Below are positions 8,330 to 16,420 of a DNA stretch of 64,000 nt, one piece after another. The stretch comes from Chryseolinea lacunae (lineage in GTDB: Bacteria > Bacteroidota > Bacteroidia > Cytophagales > Cyclobacteriaceae): the NCBI RefSeq assembly GCF_016735595.1, contig NZ_JAERRB010000004.1:62001-126000 (forward strand). Reading direction: 5' to 3'. The translations under genes were made by a program, and so were the position numbers. Position 1 is the first letter of the stretch, and every line of letters starts with the position of its first letter. Below the pieces are notes generated by a model. The model did no database searches. It had not been told where the DNA came from and saw only the letters and a program-made list of their open reading frames with translations.

Positions 8330-8958
8330 GCGCCAGGAACTTCGATAGGATCGCGCCACTCTATGATGCCCTGGCACGCCGGATCTATGGTGAGACGATA
8401 CGCGAGGCCCAGGCCTTTTTTCTTCCGTTGATATCGCCGTCGGCGAAGGTGTTGATTTTGGGTGGGGGCACGGGCTGGGTGCTGGCCGAGTTGCTAAAGA
8501 TGCGTCCGGACCTGACGGTTTGTTATGTTGAAGCGTCTTCGGAAATGCTGCGGCTTACGCGCGCGCGGTTTCAGCGGGGAGAGGATGGCGGCGTGTTATA
8601 CATTCACGGTACGGAAGATGCTATTCCGGCTGACGCCAAGTTTGATGTTGTGATCACCGCTTTCTATTTCGATTTGTTTCCGCCCGATGGGCTGCGCGTT
8701 GCTATTGAGAAAATACACCGTGCTATGCAACCGGAGGGATTGTGGCTGGCCTCTGATTTTGTGCGCAACCGCGTGTTGTGGCAGCGTGTGTTGTTGTGGA
8801 GCATGTACCGGTTTTTCCGTTGGCTATGTGGCATCGAGGCTGGGTCGCTTCCGCCTTGGGAAACGTTGATGACGGCCATGGGGATGAAGAAAGATCAGGA
8901 GCAATACTTTTTCAGGCGCTTCATAAAAAGCATTTCGTATCGCACTCCGGGAAGTTGA
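8326..8958 (+). CDS. Class I SAM-dependent methyltransferase
   Basis: 210 residues. The start MSARNFDRIAPLYDALARRI is typical of UbiE-like methyltransferases. Motif I is VLILGGGTGWVLAELL (about 38-53), an acidic residue follows (YVEASSEML), and FDVVITAFYFDLFPP is the post-II region. A Trp/Arg-rich C-terminal helix (WQRVLLWSMYRFFRWL) may bind a membrane or a lipid substrate. I placed the start at 8326, where ATGA overlaps the stop of the UbiA-like gene; the same frame is open further upstream, but that would overlap the neighbour heavily. It may methylate the product of the UbiA-like enzyme, which is inference. Confidence 0.85.
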   Translation: MSARNFDRIAPLYDALARRIYGETIREAQAFFLPLISPSAKVLILGGGTGWVLAELLKMRPDLTVCYVEASSEMLRLTRARFQRGEDGGVLYIHGTEDAIPADAKFDVVITAFYFDLFPPDGLRVAIEKIHRAMQPEGLWLASDFVRNRVLWQRVLLWSMYRFFRWLCGIEAGSLPPWETLMTAMGMKKDQEQYFFRRFIKSISYRTPGS

Positions 8959-8965
8959 AAGCTTT

Positions 8966-9343
8966 TTACTGGAGGATCATCGGCTCCTTGCCCAGTTGCT
9001 GGACCAGTTCGGCCTTTTCTTCCATGAGCCTGATGATGCGGCGCAGGTAGTCGATTTCCTTGCGCGACAGTTCCAGTTGTTTGTTGGCGTCGGTGCTTTC
9101 CGTTTTCAGGAGATTGATTTGTTCGGTCTCCTCCTGGTCTGGGGTGGACACATAGTACTGGAAAAAATTGTGGTTAAGCACCTGCGATATTTTCAGGAGC
9201 AGGCCGGTGTCGACATGCCTTTTTTTGAAAATCCTGTAAACATTCTGGCGCACGGTGCCCAGCTCATCAGCAAAGTCGGTGAGCTTCATGTGGCGGTTGT
9301 CGAATACCTCCTTGATTTTTTCGCCGATTTCAATGGTTGCCAT
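8966..9343 (-). CDS. XRE-family helix-turn-helix regulator with coiled coil
   Basis: 125 residues. The N-terminal half (about 8-65) is a Cro/C1-type HTH (LTDFADELGTVRQNVYRIFK, then GLLLKISQVLNHNFF). The C-terminal half (about 75-118) is a heptad-like helix (LELSRKEIDYLRRIIRLMEE) likely to make it oligomeric. This layout is frequent in Bacteroidetes, and the ligand and targets are unknown. It is divergent from the STAS-like gene across a spacer full of inverted repeats (9372-9464), the likely place where it acts. It converges with the methyltransferase gene 7 bases away. Confidence 0.85.
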   Translation of the reverse strand: MATIEIGEKIKEVFDNRHMKLTDFADELGTVRQNVYRIFKKRHVDTGLLLKISQVLNHNFFQYYVSTPDQEETEQINLLKTESTDANKQLELSRKEIDYLRRIIRLMEEKAELVQQLGKEPMILQ

Positions 9344-9371
9344 GGGGTAAATGGGGTGTTATATAGCAAAA

Positions 9372-9464
9372 TACGTAAAATTTTAGTTTACGGTTTGCCC
9401 CGTTTCGCGCACGGTTTGTAACCAATAATTTTACAGTTTCGGCATTAAGGTGTAAAATTACGTA
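9372..9464. promoter_or_regulatory. Inverted-repeat operator region between XRE and STAS-like genes
   Basis: TAATTTTACA (9426-9435) and TGTAAAATTA (9451-9460) form a perfect 10-base inverted repeat with a 15-base spacer. A third related half-site, TACGTAAAATTTTA, lies at 9372-9385 and mirrors TGTAAAATTACGTA at 9451-9464. In between, ACGGTTTG occurs twice (9390-9397 and 9411-9418) exactly 21 bases, two helical turns, apart. This looks like a compound operator serving both divergent genes. Confidence 0.55.
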
Positions 9465-9473
9465 TGCAAAGCC

Positions 9474-9932
9474 ATGACAATCAGTTTTGCCCCTCTTCTC
9501 ACCCCGTCAGAAAGCATGGTAAGCCCTTACTATAAGGACGAATACGCCACGATTGAGCTGGACGATTCGATTCCCTGCATCAAACTGACACTGAATGGCG
9601 TGCCCCGTTACAGTGAGCACTATCACCTTGTCCAAACCAAACGCCTGGAGCTGATGCACCAGGAAATACGCAACTACCCCAAGCTTCACATGCTCACCGA
9701 CAGCCGCACCGCCGGCCCCGTGCTGGATGAGGATGTGGCCCACTTCAAAGCCCACGTGATGCCCGCCATGGAAAAAGCAGGTGTTCGCTATCTGGCCATT
9801 GTGATGCCCAGCAGCAAATTTACCCAGCTCACCATCCGCGACATGACCGACGAAACCGAAGTGATGACGGTGCAGTATTTTGAGTCGATCCGCGAGGCCC
9901 GCCACTGGCTCCGGAAAATGACGGCGGCCTAG
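9474..9932 (+). CDS. STAS-like (SpoIIAA fold) protein of unknown role
   Basis: 152 residues from the first ATG. A second ATG at 9516 (MVSPYYKDEYATIELDD) is the more conserved-looking beginning, so the true start is open. The pattern resembles Bacteroidetes STAS/SpoIIAA-like hypotheticals: strand ATIELDD, strand CIKLTLNGVPRYSEHY, a helix of Leu/Met/Gln, strand KLHMLTDSRTAGPV with DSR, then helix and strand VRYLAIVMPSS. There is no enzyme motif. Its divergent position to the XRE gene suggests shared control. Confidence 0.6.
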   Translation: MTISFAPLLTPSESMVSPYYKDEYATIELDDSIPCIKLTLNGVPRYSEHYHLVQTKRLELMHQEIRNYPKLHMLTDSRTAGPVLDEDVAHFKAHVMPAMEKAGVRYLAIVMPSSKFTQLTIRDMTDETEVMTVQYFESIREARHWLRKMTAA

Positions 9933-9944
9933 CCACCTCGCTTT

Positions 9945-10589
9945 TTATGAGTTCCGCACAAACAACCAGCGCACAGCCTTATAGCTCCACACCAACGGGT
10001 AGCCGAGGATGCCGGTTTTGTATTTCTTTTCCAAGGTGATGGTGACGGTGGAATAGGCCAGCAAATGATTCTGCCGGTCTAACTTACTTTTGAGCTGATC
10101 GATTTCGCCGTTGAGGCGTTCCAGTTCTTTCTCCACTTTCACAGCCGCCTCTACAGTCTCGGCTTTCTCCAGCAATTGCAGATAACGTTGTCTTGCCTTC
10201 TCGGCATTTTCGAGGCGTATAGTGGCGTCTTCATGGTCTTCGGTGATGTCTTCCCCGGTAATGTTTTTTTGCGTGATCTTCCCGTAGTGCGCCAGCCCGT
10301 CGAGTGCCTCGCGGAGCCGCGCAGACGACACGCGGATAGACGACGTGTTGTCGCCCAACGTGAGGGCATAGCCATCATACTTTTTGGCAAATTCGGGCAG
10401 GGCTTTGTTGAGACTGTCGGGTTCGAGCAGGCGCAGGGTGACGTGTGCGTGGTACGTGATCTGGCGATCGTCGCTGGAAGTTTCTTTCGATCGCGACGAG
10501 GTCATGCTCCGTTGAACGGCCGGCGAGCAAGCCAGCATGACCAGCATTAGCAGCCCGTGCAGGGCGAGTGTTTTCATCCGTGCTTTCAT
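9945..10589 (-). CDS. DUF4349 lipoprotein
   Basis: 214 residues from the ATG at 10589 (MKARMKTLALHGLLMLVMLAC). The leader ends in a LACS lipobox, so it is a lipoprotein. The rest fits DUF4349: a beta-rich first part (QITYHAHVTLRLLEPDS, SIRVSSARLREALDGLAHYG), then ITGEDITEDHEDATIRLENA, a long coiled coil (about 120-175), and a strand LLAYSTVTITLEKK before a C-terminal hydrophobic tail (YPLVWSYKAVRWLF). DUF4349 proteins sit in the envelope and have no known activity. Confidence 0.8.
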   Translation of the reverse strand: MKARMKTLALHGLLMLVMLACSPAVQRSMTSSRSKETSSDDRQITYHAHVTLRLLEPDSLNKALPEFAKKYDGYALTLGDNTSSIRVSSARLREALDGLAHYGKITQKNITGEDITEDHEDATIRLENAEKARQRYLQLLEKAETVEAAVKVEKELERLNGEIDQLKSKLDRQNHLLAYSTVTITLEKKYKTGILGYPLVWSYKAVRWLFVRNS

Positions 10590-10621
10590 GGTGTTGGGGT
10601 TTAGGATATTGCGGTTGAGAA

Positions 10622-10662
10622 ACAAAAATCAAACCAACCGCAGTGGTAGAACCTGCGGTTGG
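10622..10662 (-). terminator. Terminator of the serine hydrolase gene
   Basis: CCAACCGCAG (10634-10643) and CTGCGGTTGG (10653-10662) pair perfectly around nine bases. Read on the minus strand, the stem is followed by TTTGATTTTTG, as expected for a rho-independent terminator after the gene that ends at 10701. Confidence 0.7.
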
Positions 10663-10700
10663 CGTGTTGCAGTATCCAGAACCTCCAGTTTTTTTTCGCT

Positions 10701-12221
10701 TCAGGGTTTGGCCGGACGCGAAAATTCAAAGCCATCGAAATTCACATTCGAGATTGTGCCGGTGGCGTCGGTCGAAAAAACGATGACGGCATTGCCGTAC
10801 CAATGACGATTGTAGAGACCGCGGAAAGTATCGTAGTGCCAGTGTTCTGCCGTGACCTTGAGCGAATGATTGACGTCGACCACGAGCGTGTTGCCCTGGC
10901 GTGTCACCTCACACTCGCCGTAGAGCGGATCGGTATACTTGCCGGCAAAGGCGTCGAGGTCTTGCGACGGATGTGTGTTCGCTACGCGTTTGCTTTCGAA
11001 GTCGCGTGTTGCCTTGTCTTGTTCCTCGCGCAACGGAGCATAAAGTGTCGTGAATTCGGCGCTCCAGTCGCGGGTGCCACCGAGGGCAAAATGGTCAAAC
11101 GCTTTGTAGACGAGGGCGTGTCGCGCTTCGGCATGGTCGAGGTTTCCAAAAATGTAGATGCCGAGGTTTTCGTCGGGGAGTTGTGCAGCCAGCGCGGTGG
11201 CGCCGTCGAGACTGCCGGTGTGGAAATTCATTTTTCTTCCTTTATAGTCCTGCTGAAACCAACCCAGGCCATAGGTGGTCCAATGGGGTTTGGTGAGTTG
11301 CTGACTGGGATAGAATTCGCCTTCAGGCACAATCACCTGAGGCTTGAACATTTCGGTCCACGATTGGGGCGACAACAACCGGCCTCCGTTGTATTTGCTG
11401 CTGTCGAGCATCACTTGCATCCACTTCGCCATGTCGCTGGCGCACGACCACACGGCACCTGCGGGCGCGATCTGGTCGGCATCGGAATGATCGATCAGGG
11501 TAACCTCGCCATTGATGCTCCAGTGTGCGGCGGTTTTGTTTTTGTCGGTGGCGAGTTTCGACAGCGGTACGGTGCGTGTCATGCCGAGCGGTTTAAAAAT
11601 TCTTTCCGTGATCACCTGATCCCAGGTTTGGCCTGTGGTTTTTTCAATCACTTTTCCGGCGGCGAGGTAGAATATGTTTTGATAGATGAAGCTTGACCGC
11701 ATGGAGTAGGACGGTTTGACGTCGCGCATTTTTTTGAGCACCTCGTTGCTGTTGATGTCCATGATGCCCCAGAGAAAATCGGCATTGCCCACGCCGGTGT
11801 CGTGCACGAGCAAATCGCGGAGGGTGATCTCGCGGGTCATGTAAGGATCGTAGAGTTTGAATTCGGGAAGGTGCTTCTCCACGGGATCGTTCCAGTTCAG
11901 TTTACCTTCGTCCACGAGCATGGCCATGAGGGCGGCGGTCATGGCTTTGGTGGTGGATGCGCACGCGAACAGCGTTTGTGCATCGACGGGTTCGGGGCTG
12001 CCGAGGGTGCGCACGCCATAGCCTTTGGCGAGCACCACGTTTCCGTCTTTCACCACGGCAACCGACAAACCGGGGATGCCCCAGTCGCGTTGTGTTTTTT
12101 GAATGTAGGCATCAAAGGCTGCCACTTTTTTGACGAGCGCGGCATCGTTTTTTTTCTGGGCAACGGTGGGAACAGCTGCGAGCAGGATCGCAGTCATAAT
12201 AATAATTGTGCGAAGGTTCAT
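10701..12221 (-). CDS. Serine hydrolase, class C beta-lactamase/DD-peptidase fold, DUF3471
   Basis: 506 residues from the ATG at 12221, which gives a clean signal peptide ending VPTVAQ; longer frames upstream overlap the neighbour. The catalytic nucleophile motif SxxK is STTK in FACASTTKAMTAALMAML. YQN (in FIYQNIFYLAAG) is the YxN element, and HTG (MNFHTGSLDG) takes the KTG place. The last hundred or so residues (FAGKYTDPLYGECEV, then LVVDVNHSLKVTAEHW) look like the DUF3471 tail. It is secreted to the periplasm and hydrolyses an unknown ester or peptide. The upstream YdeI-type gene ends 16 bases before it, so they share an operon. Confidence 0.88.
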   Translation of the reverse strand: MNLRTIIIMTAILLAAVPTVAQKKNDAALVKKVAAFDAYIQKTQRDWGIPGLSVAVVKDGNVVLAKGYGVRTLGSPEPVDAQTLFACASTTKAMTAALMAMLVDEGKLNWNDPVEKHLPEFKLYDPYMTREITLRDLLVHDTGVGNADFLWGIMDINSNEVLKKMRDVKPSYSMRSSFIYQNIFYLAAGKVIEKTTGQTWDQVITERIFKPLGMTRTVPLSKLATDKNKTAAHWSINGEVTLIDHSDADQIAPAGAVWSCASDMAKWMQVMLDSSKYNGGRLLSPQSWTEMFKPQVIVPEGEFYPSQQLTKPHWTTYGLGWFQQDYKGRKMNFHTGSLDGATALAAQLPDENLGIYIFGNLDHAEARHALVYKAFDHFALGGTRDWSAEFTTLYAPLREEQDKATRDFESKRVANTHPSQDLDAFAGKYTDPLYGECEVTRQGNTLVVDVNHSLKVTAEHWHYDTFRGLYNRHWYGNAVIVFSTDATGTISNVNFDGFEFSRPAKP

Positions 12222-12237
12222 GTGGTTTTGGGATAGG

Positions 12238-13113
12238 TTATTTTTCGGATGGATTTTTTTTACCCGCGTGCAACCGGGCAACGGTTTCGGAAAGGCGTTT
12301 TGTTCGCGTCTCCTTTTTTTTGGCAGACGTGATCCACACCACATATTCTTTCCGGTTGGTATAGGACAAGGTGTCGAAGAATGTTTTGGCAGCGCTGTTT
12401 TGACCAAAGGCATCTTGCAGATCTTTGGGGATGGCAACGGTGCGTTCGGCCGTGTCGGGTGCTAGTGTCACTTTCACGGTGTCGCCTGCTTTTTTGCCGA
12501 TGGCGTCGCAGATGTCTTTGCGCACAATGATGATGTGCCGGCCTTTGCCCATAGGCGACAGCACACCCCGATAGGGATGGCCGTCAAAGGTGACGTTCAC
12601 TTTCACCAGGCCGCCGGTGCCATAGAGCTCTTTCACGTCGAAGGGCACCGTCACATAGGCGCCGTTGATGTCGCCGGGTTTTTCCAGTGTGGCTGTGAAC
12701 TGTTGCTGGGCCGATGGCTTGGGTTGACGTGTTGACACTGGAATTTTGGTTTTCAACCGGAAACGCAACGCCGACCACGTGTCGTCCACAGCCACAACGC
12801 TCACAGGTTCATAGCCTGCGCCCGTCAGCATGTCCCAGCCACGGTCGCGTGTGAGGTCTGTTTTGAGGCCGCTGCTTTTTTTGGGGTAAGATATCCACAG
12901 CAGGCCGTCTGGTGCGAGTGCCTTCAGCGCTTTTGGGACGAGGGCATCGAGTTCGCGCTTTGTTTTCACAAAGGCCATCACAAAGTCACACACCATGCCA
13001 GCTTGTGCTTTTGTGCGCAAGCCTTCCGCGGCGTTGTGTTTTGGTGGGGCGTTCAAGACCAGGCTAGTGTGACTGGATTTGATTTTAAGTTTGGCTGCGA
13101 GCGTTTTGTTCAT
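12238..13113 (-). CDS. YdeI/OmpD-associated family protein with DUF3052-like and DUF1905 parts
   Basis: 291 residues, three parts. Residues 1-125 (GLLWISYPKKSSGLKTDLTR, then GWDMLTGAGYEPVSVVAVDD) resemble DUF3052. Residues 140-220 (FTATLEKPGDINGAYVTVPF, then GVLSPMGKGRHIIIVRKDIC and AIGKKAGDTVKVTL) are DUF1905. The C-terminal helix-rich part (VAIPKDLQDAFGQNSAAKTF, then KEYVVWITSAKKKETR) is the YdeI/bacteriocin-protection domain. No enzymatic function is known to me. It is the first gene of the operon with the serine hydrolase. Confidence 0.82.
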   Translation of the reverse strand: MNKTLAAKLKIKSSHTSLVLNAPPKHNAAEGLRTKAQAGMVCDFVMAFVKTKRELDALVPKALKALAPDGLLWISYPKKSSGLKTDLTRDRGWDMLTGAGYEPVSVVAVDDTWSALRFRLKTKIPVSTRQPKPSAQQQFTATLEKPGDINGAYVTVPFDVKELYGTGGLVKVNVTFDGHPYRGVLSPMGKGRHIIIVRKDICDAIGKKAGDTVKVTLAPDTAERTVAIPKDLQDAFGQNSAAKTFFDTLSYTNRKEYVVWITSAKKKETRTKRLSETVARLHAGKKNPSEK

Positions 13114-13418
13114 GGTGAAAAAATTGTACTGCTTCGGCCGCTTTCTTACGTCAATTCTTACATCGCATTCCTGAGCGGTCGCATACCAAATTTAAGCGCA
13201 AGCGTGAAAAAGCGGTTAAATAATAAACTTCTTCTTTTGAAAAACGCGGAATAAAATTGATATATGACTCGTATGGAACCAACAAACTTCTGAAATCCAG
13301 TTGTGGCTCCTTGTTTTCTTAGGTGTATACTTTATCTTGCGAAGTTTCAGAGAAGACAATCATTCGTAAGGCGGCCCCGACGTATCCCGAAACAAGCTGT
13401 TTTCTTGTACCTAAACCT
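13114..13418. other. 305-base divergent intergenic region
   Basis: It lies between the YdeI-type gene and the PAS kinase and has no gene of its own. It holds one good minus-strand -7 box (13187-13194). The kinase frame stays open upstream to 13323 (GTG), but those residues have no PAS character, so I left them out. No repeat or RNA structure is recognised. Confidence 0.6.
13187..13194 (-). promoter_or_regulatory. -7 box for the YdeI-type/serine hydrolase operon
   Basis: CAAATTTA on the plus strand is TAAATTTG on the minus strand, a perfect TAnnTTTG match. It would start transcription near 13180, about 67 bases before the start codon at 13113. Confidence 0.45.
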
Positions 13419-15245
13419 ATGCAGGACCTTATCAAGCATTTACCGGCAGTCATCTATGAATACACCATTCATCCGGATGGCACGCGGCGCTTTGATTTTA
13501 TCAGTGAAGCCTGCGATACGTTTCTGGGCATTCCGGCCAGCGCCGTGATGAACGACGTGACCCTTATGGATTCCATTGTTCACCCGGAAGACCTAGACAA
13601 CCTGCGCGCCTCCTCGCTGGCGTGCGAACAGGCGGGGCGCGAATGGAACTGGCAAGGACGCATGCATGTGCGCGGGCTGGTGAAGTGGGTAGAGATCCGT
13701 TCCAACTACGAACTTCGAAACGACGGCGTCATTGTTCGCCGCGGCATCATTCAAGACATTACCGAACGAAAAGAAACGGCCCGCGAAAGCGAAGCCCGCT
13801 ATCAGTCGCTGGTGGAGCGTTTGCCCATTGGCGTGGTCATACACAAACAGGGCAGGCTTGTTTTTGCCAACGCCTTTGCCCACTCCATTCTGGGTGGCGA
13901 GAAAAGTGAAAATCTGGTGGGCACCGACCTGCTCACCTTTGTGCACCCCGACTATCAGCAGCGGGTGATCCGTCGCATGAAAGAAGTGGCTGAAGGTATG
14001 CCGGGCGCCATGATCGAACAAAAGTATATTCGCCAGGACGGTCAGACCATCGACGTGGAAACGATGGCCTATCCCTTCAACTTCCGCGGCGAGCAATGTG
14101 TGCAGGTGATCTTCCGCGACATCACCGAACGCAAGCAGACCGAAGCGCGCATCAAGAAAAATGAAACGCTGCTGGCCCAGCTTTTCCAGAACGTGCCCAT
14201 GGCCGTGGTGTTGCTCACCGACTCGGGCAAGGTGGAGCAAGTGAACCGTGGCTTTGAAGAAATGTTTGGCTACTCACTTTCCGAACTGAGAGGCCGCAGC
14301 ATCAACGACTTTATTGTTCCCGAAGAGTTGACGCACGAAGGCGTTGACCTCAACAACCTCATCACTAGCCACCGCATTGTGAGCATCGAAACGGTGCGTC
14401 GCCACCGCCACGGACGCATCGTGAACGTGATCCTCTATGGCATGCCCGTGCTGCTCGACAACGAAACGATCGGCATCTATGGTGTGTATGTAGACATCAC
14501 CGAACGCAAGCGCGTGGAAGAAGAGCTGAAAATCAGAAACGGTGAGCTTGACAATTTTGTGTATAAAGTATCGCACGATCTTCGCGCACCGCTGTCGTCC
14601 ATTCTTGGGCTGGTGAACCTGGCGAAGCTGCCGGGCAACACCGACAACCCGATGGACTACATCGACATCATTGGCACCAAGGTGGAGCACCTCGATCATT
14701 TTATTGGCGATGTGCTGAGCCATTCCAAAAATCTGAAGATGGAAGTGAGTGTGATGAAGGTGGATTTCTCCAAGATCATCAACGAAACCTTTGCCGACCT
14801 GAACTACCTGGAAGGTGCAAAGGAAATCAGACAGATTATAAAAGTAGACGGCATCGACTTCTATAGCGACCCGTGGCGCATCGCCGAAATTTTGCGCAAC
14901 CTCATTTCCAACGCCATCAAATATCGTCAGCTCGACGAGGTGACGCCGGAAATTGGTATTAAGATAAACATTGACCACCTTCGCGCTGAAATTATCTTTG
15001 CCGACAACGGTATCGGAATCAGCGAAGAGAACCTGGAAAGAATTTTTGAAATGTTTTATCGCGCGACAGAACAGTCGGATGGATCGGGAATCGGTTTATA
15101 CATTGTGAAGAACGCCATCGACAAATTGGGTGGCCAGATCACCGTGGCCAGCAGGGTGGGACAAGGCACACGCTTTGCCATTTTGTTGCCCAACCGCATA
15201 AACAGTATGATTGGCAAAATGCCTTCGGTAGGCGTTGAACAATAA
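13419..15245 (+). CDS. PAS-domain sensor histidine kinase (three PAS domains)
   Basis: 608 residues from the ATG at 13419 (MQDLIKHLPAVIYEY, a normal PAS beginning). There are three PAS/PAC units, each closed by DITERK: about 1-118, 125-238 and 248-363. HisKA follows with the phospho-acceptor His386 in KVSHDLRAPLSSI, then HATPase_c with the N box NLISNAIKYR, the G1 box DNGIGI and the G2 box GSGIGLYIV. No transmembrane segment or receiver domain is seen, so it is a cytoplasmic hybrid-free kinase whose regulator lies elsewhere. TAATG overlaps the stop with the start of the next gene, so they are co-translated. Confidence 0.93.
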   Translation: MQDLIKHLPAVIYEYTIHPDGTRRFDFISEACDTFLGIPASAVMNDVTLMDSIVHPEDLDNLRASSLACEQAGREWNWQGRMHVRGLVKWVEIRSNYELRNDGVIVRRGIIQDITERKETARESEARYQSLVERLPIGVVIHKQGRLVFANAFAHSILGGEKSENLVGTDLLTFVHPDYQQRVIRRMKEVAEGMPGAMIEQKYIRQDGQTIDVETMAYPFNFRGEQCVQVIFRDITERKQTEARIKKNETLLAQLFQNVPMAVVLLTDSGKVEQVNRGFEEMFGYSLSELRGRSINDFIVPEELTHEGVDLNNLITSHRIVSIETVRRHRHGRIVNVILYGMPVLLDNETIGIYGVYVDITERKRVEEELKIRNGELDNFVYKVSHDLRAPLSSILGLVNLAKLPGNTDNPMDYIDIIGTKVEHLDHFIGDVLSHSKNLKMEVSVMKVDFSKIINETFADLNYLEGAKEIRQIIKVDGIDFYSDPWRIAEILRNLISNAIKYRQLDEVTPEIGIKINIDHLRAEIIFADNGIGISEENLERIFEMFYRATEQSDGSGIGLYIVKNAIDKLGGQITVASRVGQGTRFAILLPNRINSMIGKMPSVGVEQ

Positions 15246-16414
15246 TGAAGATTTACGAAGTTACTACACCCCAGCAGGTACGTGAGTTTCTCATGCTTCC
15301 CGTGAAGCTTTACGCAAACGAGAAAAACTGGATCCGTCCGTTGGACAAGGACATCGAATCGGTGTTCGATGAGGAGAAAAACAAAGCGTTTCGTCACGGC
15401 GAATGCATCCGCTGGATATTGGTGAACGACAAACAGGAAACCATCGGGCGCGTGGCGGCTTTCATCAACCAGAAGACGGTGAAGAAAGGCAACGACCAGC
15501 CTACGGGCGGAATGGGTTTTTTTGAATGCGTGAACAACAAAGACGCGGCCTTCATGCTGTTTAACCAATGCCGGCACTGGCTGCAAGGCAAAGGGATGGA
15601 AGCGATGGATGGCCCCGTGAACTTTGGCAGCCGCGACCGTTGGTGGGGTTTGCTCCTCGAAGGGTTTGACCGCGAGCCCAACTATCAATGCAATTATAAT
15701 TTTCCCTACTACAAGGATTTTTTTGAAGAATACGGATTCAAAGTATACTTCTACCAGCTCACCTTTTACCGCGCCATACACGAACCCGTCATCGAACGTC
15801 TGCGCGAGAAGGCGGCCATCACGGCGGCCGATCCTGACTACGACTTTCGTTATATCGGCAAAGAAGAACTTCCGAAGTTGCCGGAATACATTCACCAGGT
15901 CTATAATCGGGCGTGGGCAAACCGTTCGGAAAACCCCGAGCTCAGCATCGGACAGGCACGCCTGCTGGTGCAACAAATGAAGCCCATCCTGGACCGGCGG
16001 TTACTCTACTTTGGATTTTATAAGGGTGAACCCGTCAGCTTCTTTTTGTCGCTGCCCGAGATCAACCAGATTTTTAAATATGTGAATGGCAAGCTGAACT
16101 GGATCGGCAAACTGAAGTTTCTCTACCACACCGTGATGAAGACCAACCGCAAGGCCTTCGGCATTTTGTTTGGCGTAGTGCCCGAACACCAGGGCAAAGG
16201 CCTTGATGGTGCCATGATTATGAATTCGCGCGAGGTATTGCAGGACCAGTACAAGCGCTACGATGAATATGAAATGAACTGGATCGGCGACTTCAACCCG
16301 AAAATGATTCTTGTCGTTGAACAGGTCGGCGGCACCGTGTGTAAAAAACATGCCACCTACCGAAAACTTTTTGACGAGACAAAGCCTTTTAAGCGTGCGC
16401 CCATCCTGGGATAG
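15245..16414 (+). CDS. GNAT-like acyltransferase-fold protein
   Basis: 389 residues with no signal peptide. The C-terminal part contains a GNAT-type acetyl-CoA pyrophosphate loop look-alike (VVPEHQGKGLDGAMI, about residues 313-327). The rest (WIRPLDKDIESVFDEEKN, GRVAAFINQ, GPVNFGSRDRWWGLL) matches a Bacteroidetes family often named GNAT acetyltransferase or left hypothetical. The two-lobed length suggests a tandem GNAT fold. The substrate is unknown. It is translationally coupled to the PAS kinase and 6 bases from hemH. Confidence 0.65.
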   Translation: MKIYEVTTPQQVREFLMLPVKLYANEKNWIRPLDKDIESVFDEEKNKAFRHGECIRWILVNDKQETIGRVAAFINQKTVKKGNDQPTGGMGFFECVNNKDAAFMLFNQCRHWLQGKGMEAMDGPVNFGSRDRWWGLLLEGFDREPNYQCNYNFPYYKDFFEEYGFKVYFYQLTFYRAIHEPVIERLREKAAITAADPDYDFRYIGKEELPKLPEYIHQVYNRAWANRSENPELSIGQARLLVQQMKPILDRRLLYFGFYKGEPVSFFLSLPEINQIFKYVNGKLNWIGKLKFLYHTVMKTNRKAFGILFGVVPEHQGKGLDGAMIMNSREVLQDQYKRYDEYEMNWIGDFNPKMILVVEQVGGTVCKKHATYRKLFDETKPFKRAPILG

Positions 16415-16420
16415 AAGTGT

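Noticed and set aside
13323-13418. GTG-initiated N-terminal extension of the PAS kinase
   Set aside because: 32 extra residues without PAS features; the ATG at 13419 gives a normal PAS beginning.
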